From Anastrepha obliqua (lineage: Eukaryota > Arthropoda > Insecta > Diptera > Tephritidae): a DNA stretch of 64,000 nucleotides. This document shows, piece by piece, positions 11,002 through 22,299 of the stretch. Numbering within the stretch: the first letter of the stretch is position 1; the number at the start of each line of letters is the position of its first letter. The translations under genes were made by a program, and so were the position numbers. The notes beneath the pieces are model-generated. The model did not search any database. It was not told where the DNA came from and worked only from the letters and a program-made list of their open reading frames with translations. The stretch is taken from the NCBI RefSeq assembly GCF_027943255.1, contig NC_072893.1, positions 40,260,001 to 40,324,000 on the forward strand. The letters are read 5' to 3'.

Positions 11002-11321
11002 CACGCTGAGTGCCATGTGAGTCCAGGTTGGTCTCACAGTGCGAAGGGACTTTCAGGCTTCGTGGTGACACTTGGTCTCACGGTATGATATGTGAGATTT
11101 CGGTTTGTGCTGATACAGCTGCTTCATAGAGGCTATTAGTAGTAGTGTATTCACGCCATACTAGAGCCATTGCATTGTTTATGCTGCTTGGCCTATGGGT
11201 ATGAGACCAATGTGGCATCATATGGCCTATTCAAAAATTCAAATATTCTATTGTATTATGTAAAAAAAAATCGTGGCCGGACGAACCCCATTTTTTTTGT
11301 TGTATGGTGGCACTCAACGTG
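11002..11321. mobile_element. TTAA-flanked piggyBac-like MITE
   Basis: It is 320 bp, flanked by TTAA at 10998-11001 and 11322-11325. Left end CACGCTGAGTGCCA; right end TGGCACTCAACGTG, inverted with one mismatch. The TTAA target is the hallmark of piggyBac transposition. No transposase remains. Confidence 0.75.
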
Positions 11322-11325
11322 TTAA

Positions 11326-11811
11326 TTATTATTTACGATATAAAGAATATACATACAAGGAGAAGGAATAGCTAATTTAATTGCGCAATTGGCTGCTAGT
11401 AATACACGGTTGGGGAAAATCTGTAAAACCCCGTTATTTCCCTCGAAACATAAAGGCTCTTGTCGCTATTTCTACTGCCATGTCGCCAGATTCTCCTCCC
11501 ATAATTCCAAAAGAAACTCTACTGCCTCTCTATACCAGTGCGATCCCTTTTTTAGTTTTTACTTTGACGTTTCTCCTTACATTTTTAATAATAATTATCA
11601 ATAACACAGGGTTGCATGTAAAAAAGTATGGTTATTATCTAGGATTATTTTATAATCTCAGATATAATCCAATACGATTGGTTGATTTTGACAGTATCAA
11701 GAGTGATAGAAAAAATATTCGGGCGACATCATTGCAGCCAAGGCAAATCTGTTCAAGGTGATAGCAGTTGTACAAAAACAAAAAGGTACATGTATTTTGT
11801 TTTTGCTTTCT
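11326..11811. other. Spacer, no supported gene
   Basis: Open frames occur here (for example 11381-11761) but they overlap one another, have no recognisable domain and lie between transposons. I see no gene. Confidence 0.4.
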
Positions 11812-11815
11812 TTAA

Positions 11816-12534
11816 GGGGGGACCCTCATTTATCGGGTCAAAAAAATCGATTTTTTGGAAATAATTTTAATCTATTCTACGACTATTTAAGAATATACTT
11901 TCAAAATTTCAAGTCGATATCTGTATTTTTGAAGGAGTGACAAAATTTTTAACAGGACGCGACGGGTGGCCTGATCGCCTGTATCCAAAACTTTAAACGC
12001 GTTTTTCTCGAAACATCATTTTTCGATTTTGTGTACACAATTGAGAACGCTGTATTGAACCAATCAGGCTTTACAATAGCTCATTTTAAAGATAATTAAA
12101 TTGTTTTCAATGTGACATTAAGTGTTTTTTTAAAAAAAAAGATTTTCATATTTTTTTGTAATTTTAAAGTCAATTTTTATGCATGAAAAATCACTTTTAA
12201 CATAAAACTGGGTAAAAAATATCAATTTCGACATTTTTTTTTAATCAAAATGTCACATCGAAGGTATTATCCTAAAGTTTAAAAAAAAAATTGGTTTTTT
12301 TATTTCAGAAAAAAATTCAGAGCGCTAGAATGTACACAGATAGAATGAGGTGCCATGGACGAGGTGTATATTTCCATACTTAAAATGTTTTTTTTCTTCT
12401 CCGAAAATTTTTGTAGACAGTCAAGACATTTATTAAAGTACTTTATGAATTACAAAACGTTTGAAGTTATTTTACCTGAGAAAAAAATTCCCAAAAATGA
12501 TGCATTTTTCGACCGCCTAAATGAGGGTCCCCCC
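11816..12534. mobile_element. TTAA-flanked MITE with GGGGGGACCCTCATTTA ends
   Basis: It is 719 bp. The 17-bp end is inverted exactly at the other side, and TTAA lies on both sides (11812-11815, 12535-12538). It contains an ACTTTAAACGCGTTTTTCTC segment, and similar AAACGCGTTTTTC(C/T)CGAAAC text occurs in the insertions at about 18950-19525 and 38654-39404, so these appear to be one family. Non-coding. The TTAA target suggests piggyBac mobilisation. Confidence 0.75.
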
Positions 12535-12538
12535 TTAA

Positions 12539-13106
12539 GCTAAAATCTCCAAAAACTTCCAACTATAACATGCATAAATTGTATTTTGGAATAATATTCC
12601 TTAAATGCCTAATGAATATCGATTCTAATTATTACAATCTGAAAACATTGATTATTTTTAATAGTTTTTGCAATTTTTACAATTTCTTTACAAAATGTTT
12701 GACATCTTGATATTTTCGCTTCGTTTTCTTGCTGCAGTGACGTATATGCGCAGAATGTATATTTTTTCTTGTTTTCAATCATTCTTGTGTTCGCATGTCG
12801 ATACAAGGGGTATAGTCGAATAAAATTCAAAACGCTAAATGGACCACCCTGTAAATATGTATCGTTTCGATAGGAAGTGTCGAGTATTTTGGTACGCATA
12901 TGGTCCATCCATAATTACTACTCTTCTTTGGAATAAAGAAATATTAAGATATTACAACTTTTAGACTAGTAAAATAAAATATAATAAACATAAGCGTAAG
13001 TCTTCTGTTAAGAAAACTTGTGAGTTTTTTAGAGGTAAATAATAACATCTAAATGAAATCAAAATATACATGAATTGGTATTTCAGTCAAAAGTGAGCTT
13101 ACAAAA
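12539..13106. other. Upstream region of gene C with a mariner-end-like scrap
   Basis: On the minus strand near 12825-12855 there is ACAGGGTGGTCCATTTAGCG, similar in form to mariner ends such as CAGGGTTGGCCAT at 33123. No partner end was found. The last ~200 bp should contain the promoter and 5' UTR of gene C, but no TATA or initiator could be fixed. Confidence 0.35.
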
Positions 13107-16100
13107 ATGCAATGCCGCGCCTGTATGCAAATGAAATGTGAAGGAGTTGTGGACATGAGCTGCGCTGTATCAATGGATGGGAAAACTGTGTATGATTACT
13201 TCAATGACTGCACGCAACTCGATGCTAATTCCACCGATAAACTTCCGAATATGTTGTGCACGAATTGCGCAAGAAATCTTCGAATGGCTTATAATTTTAG
13301 ACAAACAGCTCGCCGTTCAAACGAAGAATTTAAGAAAGTTCTATCTACGCAAAGAGAAGAACCAGAATTGATTCTTTCAAGCGATGAGCAAACGCAAGTA
13401 TTAGATGTAGGTATAGAAAGCTAGTTAAAATCTGTAAATATGAAATTTAACCCTTAGTATTATCAGGATGTTGCGGAAAACACAAACGATCCGTTAGCTG
13501 TACCAGAACCAAAGGCTTCCGTTATTGACACGGCCATGTCCATAGATATACCTGAGCTAGATATAACCGTAGTAGATATAAAAACAGAGATTTTCGAGCA
13601 ATTATGTGAAGAACCAAATGAAGACCAAAAAGAAGAAGTTTTGAGAAGTGATTGTGAAGCATCCTCGCAAGATGAATGCGAAAGTGACAACAACGTTTTA
13701 AGAAGCAAAGCTGCTCACATTTGTGAATTATGTAATTTTACATATGCAACACAAAAGCAACTGAAAAATCATATTTTTGAGATGCATAAATGTAAGTTCT
13801 ACAAGAATTTTACATTTAAATGACCAGCCTAGCGTCATGTTATGATCTGGGTACTTGGACAGCGCTTGTATATTATATTTTTAATCTATCTTCCTATAGC
13901 TGAAATCATCTGTATGAAATGTCCCAAGGTTTACGAGTTTCCGAGTGAACTACAGCTACATGAATCTCTTGTACATGGAACAGAATCGCCGATGCAGTGC
14001 CCATGGTGCAATGAATCTCGAGCCAGAGAAGAATTGGCAAAACATTTGCAAAAGAAGCACAGTAATTCTTACTTAAAATATTTCCCGAGGATGCGAATAC
14101 GCGGTCGCGGTGTGGATGATATTGCCTCTTTCCGTTGTGAAGATTGTGAACAATACTTCTCGTCTGTTCTCGAGTTAGCCGATCACATAAAAGAGCACAA
14201 ATTTGATTGTCCAATATGTTCTATGAGTTTTAAAAAACATGGTACTTATAGGGCACACGTAAGACGTATACATAATCACTCTATAACAAGTTTGAAAGCT
14301 ATGATTGGGTGTAATGAAGACTTAAGTAAACCATTTAAATGCTCTATATGTTCAAGACAGTTCAAGTTAAAGAGTTCACATCAGGAGCATATGAAACGTA
14401 AACATAATCAAAGTATAGCTCAATATACGAAAAATGATGATTATAAATTATATGAATGTTCCCTCTGTAATATGAGTTTTGGAAGCCCAAATTCTGTATA
14501 TTACCACAAACGGCGAAAACACGGAAACATATCAACAAGTGCTGTAGATGATGGAAATGATACCAGTTTAGAGAGAGAAAGTAAAGAAGAAACGGAAAAC
14601 AGCGAATTAGTTAAATGCAAAGTCTGCCATAAGGAAATATCGGCAAATCAAATAAAATATCATGAAAAACGACATGCTTATGCTCTGAATAAGAAAAGAA
14701 AATTTCTTTGTGCGTTCTGCCGTAAGTAAAAAACAATTTTAATCACCTTAATAATAGAATGCAGTAATTTAATTTAACTTTATTTATAATATGTGTGTTT
14801 ACTAGTTATAAAGGGTTTTTCAAAAGACGTGACTCGATGTTGTTTTAAAATAAATTATTTATTTTAGGTTTCACTATTTCACTCAAAATACGGCTCTTAA
14901 CAATTATATATGAAAAATTACATCATTTAAATGTTCAACATGAGCAGCATGTTCTTTGGCCGGTTGTAATTCCGAGCCGTTTCGGTAACATAGAACCGAC
15001 TGTCGTGGAAACGAGAACATCGAGATATCGATGTTAACGGTTGTTCAGCAACACTTTCTACTACAGCAGCAATATTTTCAATAGAACGTCCCGTTTTCGG
15101 TGTACCAGTCGTTTTTGCTATCCTCGACAGCACCAGATTATTGAAATTTGTTCACCAACCTATGAATTGTCAGCCTATTCGTACGATTATTTTTTTGGCG
15201 ATATGTTGTTCTTAACCCTTTGGGGACGAGTGTCGGCATATAGCCGCCCAAACCGTTTTACCGTTCCAAACTCGTGTCGGCATATAGCCGCCCAAATTAG
15301 TTCGTAGCTGCAAGGCTGTCTGTCGTCCTGAGCTATAAGATTCGCATAGGTATAGTAAAAGAGTCACGTTTTCATTCAAAGCCATTAGGGGCCATTAGCG
15401 ATGAAGTCACATCTTCTTTATAATAAAAACTTACTATATGAGACGACGGTAGTGTCAGAACGAATATCAATTCTTCGATTCAGTCTCTCAGCGGCACTGT
15501 CAGAGGAATTAGCAGGCTTTTTATACCCTTTTTTTATTCTACGCACGATGGGTAAGCGATCTGAGATGATACGTTAGATAGTGACAGTTCTGACGAATAT
15601 TACTTTGAATCTGATAAGACGGAATATGATGGCATTACTTCGTCAAGTGAAAGTAAAATCCGTGCAATAAGGAATCCACTCAGGCATTTCAACATTAGCA
15701 GTGATAGCAGTCTGTTTATAATTATTTTTTTAATTTTATGACCAATTTTTCTTGTTTTAAATAAAGCCTTAGTTTTTATAACGTTCAATATTTATTTTTT
15801 TATTCCAATACCTCTCGTCCTCAGCGACGCTCGCCCGTCGAGCGGCCTCGTCCCCAAAGGGTTAAACATCGACCTAAAGTTGTAGATCTGTTTATTTGAC
15901 AAAATGTAAAATAAAAAATTAAAAAAAGTGCGTGTAGCGTAGTACACATAACAGAAGTGAAACTTTCAAGGCAGACAAAGAGAGAGGGAGAGAGCCGAGA
16001 GAGAATGAGAGAGAGAAAGAATATATATATAAATAAATTGGCAACAATTGCAGGGAATACAAATAGACAAAATTTACAAAAATAAAATAATGGTTTAATG

Positions 16101-18301
16101 GATAAATCAACACTTATTTTATGTTATATTTTAATTTATAGTTTATGTATTCGACGGCAAATTACATATGTATGTATGTACATTTGTATATGAAAAACAA
16201 TAATGCCTTCATTTCCTTTCATATGTATATACGCATGTATGCCCAAATAACCTTGACTTATTTATTCACATGTCACAGCACATCACATTCCTACAAGAAA
16301 TCAGATACACATACGCACTAGTGAACGAGTTTCTTTCAAACAAGTGCAAAAACAATCTGCTCTAAAGCCTATGGAGGTGTGTATGCATATATGGTATACC
16401 CACTTTAAGTCCTAGCGTGCATACATACACACATACCTACTTGCCTTCTAAACTTTCTACAAAATAATTGTATTCATTTGTAACTACATCCATGCACGTT
16501 CAAACATATTATATATACATATGCGCGATCACAGCGCTCCCTTCTTGCTTTCGTGAACTTTTGTCTTCCACCAGTCGATATTCCGAATATTGCACTTACA
16601 AAAACAAAATAACTTCATTGACGCAAAAGCAGCAGAAAGCGCAACGCGAAGGCCACTTTGGCACCACGCATTCCAAAAACACAGCGCATTCACTTCATGC
16701 CTCAATATGCGTATGTCGTCCAAGCCCATAATCTAAGCCCGGCGACTACAAAAACAAAATACATTCGTAGACGCAGTCGCAGCGACCATGCTTCTTTTAG
16801 TCGCGACGGCGCTGAACAATTTAGAGTATTATATGGTACAAAAGCAAAAAAAAGGTAGACGTGAATAGCCCAAAGTGTATCTAAGATATATATAAGGTTT
16901 AGCTCTCTCTCTCTCTCTCTCAGTTTTTCCTCTACGTTATATCTCTTTTCTCGCTCGCGGAACGAAAATGCCCAAAACGTTGCATGGCCTTGAAATTTTA
17001 CTCTCCACCTTCGCTCGTCCATCGAAGCCTAAAAAGTTTCACTTCAAAAAAGGTTCCGTCTAGGAATTATTCACTACTGACATCTAGGCGTCACTTTTGA
17101 AATATCCTTTATATCTATGTGGATTAATTGGAGCAGAAATTTGACAAATTAAAATTGTCTTAGGGTATATAGCAGTGGACATAAGCGTCGGAACTATCAA
17201 CTGGTTCAAAAAATATGACGAATATACCTACTGTCCTTACTCAACATACCGTCTTGATTTTATATAGAATTATGATCCGATTCAGACTTATCAGGTTATT
17301 AACTTTCATCACAAATAGTTCTCACACTTGTGTCTACTGCCGTCAATATATTTTCCCACATGCAATTTGACAAATTAAAAATATACATTTTTACGAAATA
17401 TCCACAATTCATATTTACTATTTATGTAGGTATATATGTACATACTTGTGTAAGTTTATGAGTATGTACAGTACATATGTAAGCATAAACGTAAGCTATA
17501 GTATTCTTTTGTTAAACTATCTAATTCGTGATTTGCTGGTTTTTACAGCTCGCGAATATAATTCTGAAACTACTGTGAAATTACATGAAAAAAAGGTTCA
17601 TTTATGCGAAAAACCCGAACCGAAAGCGTGCCCTATATGTCAGAAAAAAGTTGATCCAAAATATTTAAAGCACCATATTGAAAACGTTCATACTGCTGAG
17701 CGCAAGTTTGTCTGTGATGTGTGCGGTGATTCGTTCAAAAGTTACGTACTTCTTCACAGCCATAAACGTTTGCATTTGGAAAGGAATTTTCCATGCACCG
17801 TGTGTGAGAAAAAGTTCATACGCTCGTTTGACCTTAAAGTGCACATGCGTATTCACACTGGAGAGGAACCATATGCTTGCCATTTATGTGATCGGCGTTT
17901 TAAAATCAAAGTTCGGCTCAATTACCACCTACAACGCCATGCTGGTATCAAGCGGAAATGCAATGTGTGCGGCAAAGAGTTCAATCATGTTAAACAGCTG
18001 AAAATCCATTCATACAAACACACTGGTATGCCCTACAAATGTTCAGTATGTGATTATGGTTGCGCGCAACGCGATGTGTAAGATGGCGTATATTTTAATT
18101 TTTGGTATATATTTTAATGGATTATAATTTAATTATGCTAGATTTAGGAAACATTTATTGCGAATGCATGACATGACCATGACGGCTGATGAATATTGCG
18201 CGATGTTCAAGGCGAATACCGGGCGAAATCCGCATGTGAAAACTTTAGAAGAGCTACAACTGGAGGCCCAAAATATGGAGCAAGAGGAATATTCAAATTA
18301 A
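13107..18301 (+). CDS. ZAD-C2H2 zinc-finger protein, cluster gene C
   Basis: Exons 13107-13406, 13467-13791, 13900-14721, 17549-18077, 18142-18301 (phases 0,1,1,2), giving 711 aa. ZAD C3/C6 and C51/C54, acidic linker, then about eight fingers in exons 2-3 and seven in exons 3-5. The CAFC half-finger at the end of exon 3 is completed by LHEKKVH in exon 4, although 2827 bp of intron separates them. That intron is full of transposons (14815-17048), yet donor CC|GTAAGT and acceptor TTTTACAG|CT are intact and the frame is preserved, so the gene is probably alive. The C-terminal tail motif is MTADEYCAMFKANTGRNPH. AATAAA at 18409 and 18414 are likely poly(A) signals. More diverged from A and B than they are from each other. 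Confidence 0.88.
14815..15924 (-). mobile_element. Mariner-family relic in gene C intron 4, split by a piggyBac-like element
   Basis: On the minus strand 14927-15133 reads GRSIENIAAVVESVAEQPLTS, resembling the helix-turn-helix part (NENIAAVRASIESSPRTSG) of the mariner at 33237. The left end has GGGTTTTTCAAAAGACGTGA next to TA. The reading continues on both sides of the TTAA element at 15216-15861. The right terminus is not identifiable; the Helentron-like element starts close by. Confidence 0.55.
15216..15861 (+). mobile_element. Defective piggyBac-like element in gene C intron 4
   Basis: It is 646 bp with perfect 15-bp terminal repeats CCCTTTGGGGACGAG and TTAA on both sides (15212-15215, 15862-15865). 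Near the left end TGTCGGCATATAGCCGCCCA is directly repeated 43 bp apart. Inside, about 15548-15715 encodes an acidic segment (DSDSSDEYYFESDKTEYDG) preceded by ATG GGT AAG CGA in a shifted frame, as expected for the N-terminus of a piggyBac transposase. The rest of the transposase is deleted. Confidence 0.8.
15925..17048 (-). mobile_element. Helentron-like non-autonomous element, copy 2
   Basis: It is the inverted counterpart of 2792-3916. Matching ends are 16872-17048 (GAAGTGAAAC...TTCGATGGACGA) and 15925-16090 (AGTGCGTGTAGCGTAGTACA...). The ~780-bp core is unlike the core of copy 1. It contains two direct CTACAAAAACAAAATA-like repeats (near 16600 and 16748) and a CT microsatellite at about 16904-16921. 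It lacks the 530-bp nested element and so serves as the empty site. It accounts for much of the expansion of gene C intron 4. Confidence 0.6.
17049..17548. other. 3' part of gene C intron 4, nothing recognised
   Basis: AT-rich intronic sequence between the Helentron-like element and the exon 4 acceptor (AG at 17547-17548). No repeat or coding feature recognised. Confidence 0.5.
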
Positions 18302-18408
18302 TGATTTAAGAAAAGTTAACATTTTTTTTTTGTAAATTATAGTGGCTGTGTTCAATGATTGCATGCCAGGCTCAAATACGCTGGGCTCGGATTGCAGCCG
18401 TAATTACA

Positions 18409-18419
18409 AATAAAATAAA
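18409..18419 (+). terminator. Poly(A) signals of gene C
   Basis: Two overlapping AATAAA hexamers (18409-18414 and 18414-18419) lie about 110 bp after the gene C stop codon. Confidence 0.55.
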
Positions 18420-18726
18420 ATTATAATTGGAAAAAAAAAACATATTCCACTTTTTCGTTGTTACAAATATTACAAAACTTGACTACATACATTAATAATA
18501 TAAATTAAGTTTTCGTAAAACATAAATAAAAATAGTTAAAATAACCAAACTTCCTCATACTATTTATAATTATGCTTCGGATTTATCTATTTTCCGAAAA
18601 CCATTCACGTCAGTAGAATAATTACACACACACATTATTTTACAGCAGCACGAATAGCGGAAAAATTAGTAAAAAAAAACATATTGAATGATACGTAGTC
18701 ATAATTCATCATAATATACTTAGTCC

Positions 18727-20036
18727 GGCCATAAGTTCTGTTACAAGGTAAGTCCGTTGTAGATATTAAATTATAATAATGGGTTTTCCAGTAAGAGGTG
18801 CTATTTTGATATTCAAAGAAAAAGGATATTTTTTAATATAAATGATCGGATGTTTATTTCATTATAAAGAGAAAGGTATACCGCTAGTAGTGGAAAATAA
18901 CATCAGGCAAATGACCACCACGACCACGCTTACAGGATAATATCGATTTGTTTTTGTCATTTTCTTAAAGTATAATATCTTAAAAATATTGTGTGAAAAT
19001 TTGAAGTGAGTCCGAAAATATTTTTCGAGTTATTCAACAATTAACAAAGGGCGCTGCGGAGCCGATAGCAAAACTTTAAATGCGTTTTTTTTTTTTTTTC
19101 AAAACTATGTAATTTGAATAATTTATACTGCATTTGAAAAATATAAAAAAACTCGTGCCTGATCGAAGGATTTTTTTTTAATTTCGTTTTTTTTAACAAT
19201 TAATTGTCGGTTTTTTTCTCGAAAATCTGAAAAATATTTCCTGAGGCCGCCATATTGTTAATTTTGAAAAAAAGTTTCGATCAGGCACAAGATTATCTAT
19301 TAATAAAACTAATTTCTTTTGTCCGATTGATTTTATTTGAATCTCCAAGGACTTGTGATGATCACCGCAAGGGACTTCTGGAGAAACGGGTTCCACACAA
19401 ACAGCGATAACTTAAAATTTTTTTTTTTTTTTAATTTTGCTAAAGTAAAACAAAGTCATTGACTAGCAAAAAAGAAAATTATTGAAAATCATAATTTTTT
19501 CGGGCCTCTGACTACCCCTAACCCCTTAAACGGCTATTCAGTTAGAAAAAGATGACCAGTTGAGCGACGGAAGGCTTTCATGTGGAGATCATCTCTAACT
19601 AGTCTTGGCATGGATGTGGTCGATACATTCATTTCCCTGGTAATGTTTTTGCTTTCTAAGGGGATTTCTGCGAATTCCTTCTCGAATGGGTTTTGTGTTC
19701 GAGCCACGCGAGGACGACCACTTCTTTTTCTGTCTGTCACTTCAGACGTTTGGGAAAAACGATTGATCGTGCGTTAAACAAACATTTTCGAAATGTTAAG
19801 TTTTTTCAACAATTCGTAAATCTCACTTTTACTTTTACCACACTTTTGTAATGCAATCACTCCGATGCGATTTTCCTTAGCTCCCCACTCCATTGTTAAC
19901 AAGCGAAATTTGCCACGAAACTGAGAATAATTTATGAATAGACAATTCACACGAACAAAAGCAAAAATAACGGACTTTTTTCTGCGAATTTCTTCTTGCC
20001 GTATGCATTGTAAAATTTGTCACAGAATTTATGGCA
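18727..20036 (-). mobile_element. Mariner-like relic with a nested TTAA element
   Basis: Ends: left CCATAAGTTCTGTTACAA near 18729; right, on the other strand, GCCATAAATTCTGTGACAA near 20035, a mariner-style inverted repeat. The minus strand starts MEWGAKENRIGVIALQKCGK (ATG at 19891-19893), hits a stop, then after a frame change reads TDRKRSGRPRVART (19740 downwards) and LVRDDLHMKAFRRSTGH, the N-terminal DNA-binding part of a Tc1/mariner transposase. The catalytic half is replaced by other DNA. At 19526-19529 the coding text is interrupted at TTAA by a sequence ending ACCCCTAACCCC, a probable TTAA-family insertion (about 18950-19525). Confidence 0.6.
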
Positions 20037-20199
20037 ACTCTTATGCATTATAAGGTAAGTACAAATACAGCTGCATAAATTCATGAACGTTAATATATAT
20101 TTATTTAATCTATATTACTTTGAAATTAAATATAAAATTAAAAAATCTGTGACAAAACATGATGAACTAGAGTATAAGATCAAAGTGACCGCCGAAACC

Positions 20200-20490
20200 G
20201 AATGGATTGGTGCACGACAACCATTCGGAAGTATACGGGTTCGAAACCTCGGGCATGAAACACCAAATGACGGAAAAAGTTTATTGTAGTAGCGGCCGAC
20301 CCTCGGCAGGTAATCGCTAACCGCCGAGAGTATTTCTGTTATGAAAAAGTTCCTCAAATTCATTCGTCGTTCGGAGGCGTTATGCAACCGTAGGTCCCTC
20401 CATTTGTGGAAAAGCATCAAGACGCACAGCATAAATAGGAGGAGGAACACGGCAATGAAACCCAATAAAAGATGTAAGCGTCTATTATAT
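20200..20490 (+). repeat. SINE family T1, near full length
   Basis: Head with CCGAATGGATTGGTGCACGA and GGGTTCGAAACC (box A and box B), body with GACCCTCGGCAGG and GAGAGTATTTCTGTTATGAA, tail with GGTCCCTCCATTTGTGGAA and AATAGGAGGAGGA. It is diverged from the copy at 49714. Confidence 0.75.
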
Positions 20491-20597
20491 ATCCACTATA
20501 GAATCAATATTTAATGGTATATCCTTTGGCATAAATTCCATTTACCATTCAAATATCTAATTGCCATTCACTTTCCATACTGGGTAAAGAAGCAAAG

Positions 20598-20930
20598 TGA
20601 ATGGGTCTGGTGGTGAACGAGGACAAAACGAAGTATCTCCTGTCATCAGACAAACAGTCGGTGCACTCACGTATCGGCACTCACGTCACTGTTGACTGCT
20701 ATAATTTCGAGGTTGTAAAAGACTTCGTTTATTTAGGAAGCAGCATTAATACCCATAATAATGTCAGCTTTGGAATCCAACGGAGAATCTCTCTTGCCAA
20801 CAAGTGCTACTTTGAACTAAATAGGCAATTGAGTAGTAAAGTTCTCTCTCGACGAACAAAACTAACATTTTAAAGGCTCTCATCACGCCCGTCCTAACGC
20901 ATGGGTGAGTATCGCAGGCGATGGAAGACT
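20598..20930 (+). pseudogene. RTE-like LINE reverse transcriptase fragment
   Basis: It reads MGLVVNEDKTKYLLSS and FEVVKDFVYLGSSINTHN, then RRISLANKCYFELNRQLSSK. This is the region just after the catalytic YADD of RTE-type reverse transcriptases (NE.KTKY.. and F.YLGS). A stop after SRRTKLTF is followed, in a shifted frame, by KALITPVLTHG. 5'-truncated and dead. Confidence 0.7.
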
Positions 20931-21210
20931 ACATGACTACATTTTTCACATTTCATTATCATTTTGGAACGACCACGAAAGGGGAAGTCATTAATACGCG
21001 AATTTTTCGTAATACGCCGTTCTCTCCCTTTTCTCAATGGTTACCGTAAGGGGTGAACTGTATACATTTAACGACGCAAACATCGAGCTACTCAATGAAT
21101 TTGAGAAGGTTTCAACAAATTAGCTACAAAAAGTAATTTTCGTAAATACCTACGAGTACAATATTTTTGTAGACTTCAACTGAACAATTTACCTAAAGAA
21201 ATCAAATGAC

Positions 21211-21216
21211 TTTATT
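21211..21216 (-). terminator. Poly(A) signal after the gene D alternative exons
   Basis: TTTATT on the plus strand is AATAAA on the minus strand, 62 bp past the TGA at 21278-21280. No canonical signal was seen between the first gene D stop (22300) and exon 4' (22071). Confidence 0.5.
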
Positions 21217-21277
21217 TAACTTTTCAAGACTATGTTCCTATTGTATCCTCTGTAACAGTAACTGTGAAATTTCGTCT

Positions 21278-22071
21278 TCACTGTTTTCCTTTCACATCAT
21301 CCACAATACAGTCGGGCAATGTTTGTGAGTCCTCACTATCTTGCGCCTTGAAGCTGGAGTTGAAATGTATCGCTTTTCCCGTGTATTTCGCAAAAACGGA
21401 AGCCAATTCGTCCGCACTCAGTTTTTGATTATGAACGCGCTGCATATGACTGGAAAAGCTGCAAGTGTATAAATAATTAAATGAAAGATAACAAATGAAT
21501 GTATTCGTATATTATTTTCCATTCACATACCGCAAACGACGTGTAAATCCAACATCCGGGCACAATTCACACCGATACGGCATACCTGTGTGCTTGAAAA
21601 GATGCTCCTTTAGTTGATTGCGATTATCATAGACATTGCCGCAATAAGTGCAAGGGTGCTTGACACCCTGATGTCGTTGCAGATGGTATGTTAGCCGTAC
21701 TTTGATGGCAAAACGTTTGTCGCACAGGTGACATGCGTATGGCAGTTCCCCGGTATGTGAGCGAATGTGCACATTTAAATCGGCTTGTCGAGTATATTTG
21801 CGTTGGCAGTGAATGCACTCGAAAGACTTATCTTCGACATGTAGGAGCTTATGTGTTGTCAATGGCCAAGCGCTCTTGAATGCATTGCCGCATATGTTGC
21901 AAACGTGCTTGCGCTCCGCCAGGTGCACTCGTTGCATATGAGAAGTAAGATCTCGTTGCTGATAGCATTTTCGCTTACAAATGCCGCATTCATATTTTGG
22001 TTCCTCCAATTTGACTAAATGGACGTTGTGCTCGTGCAGACTAAGTGATTTTGCATTCGTAAATTCACGAG
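21278..22071 (-). CDS. Alternative (duplicated) terminal exon pair 4'/5' of gene D
   Basis: Exon 4' is 22071-21531 and exon 5' is 21458-21278. Exon 4' follows TTGCAG and enters in phase 1, exactly the phase left by gene D exon 3. Joined to exon 3 it completes the CAYCS...LHEHNVH finger. It then encodes fingers starting CGIC, CNIC, CIHC, CHLC and CTYC, and the first part of a CELC finger completed in exon 5' by SSHMQRVH. The tail has LSADELASVFAKYTGK. Spliced to exons 1-3 it gives 2133 nt, 710 aa, with no stop. Exon 4' ends CG|GTATGT. No separate ZAD or start lies in the 230 bp before it, so it is most likely an alternative 3' end of gene D rather than its own gene. A headless partial duplication is the alternative. 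Confidence 0.75.
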
Positions 22072-22299
22072 CTGCAATTTTTCAAAATTTTCCAGTTTTA
22101 AATTATATATCGCATTAGTGGCAGAACATTTAAACATTCACTGGCTTAAAACGAACATATTAACTGACCCTAAGTTAAAAGAAAACAAAAGTAGCCAATT
22201 TGCTTTATCTATTTTTACTAATATTTTCTGGTTTTACTTTAGCGAGTTTTTTTTTTATACATACAACTTAATCTAGCTGATAACTGTCGTCAACTCATT

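Noticed and set aside
11381..11761. 126-aa frame between transposons
   Set aside because: Overlaps other frames of similar length, hydrophobic low-information sequence, no domain or promoter.
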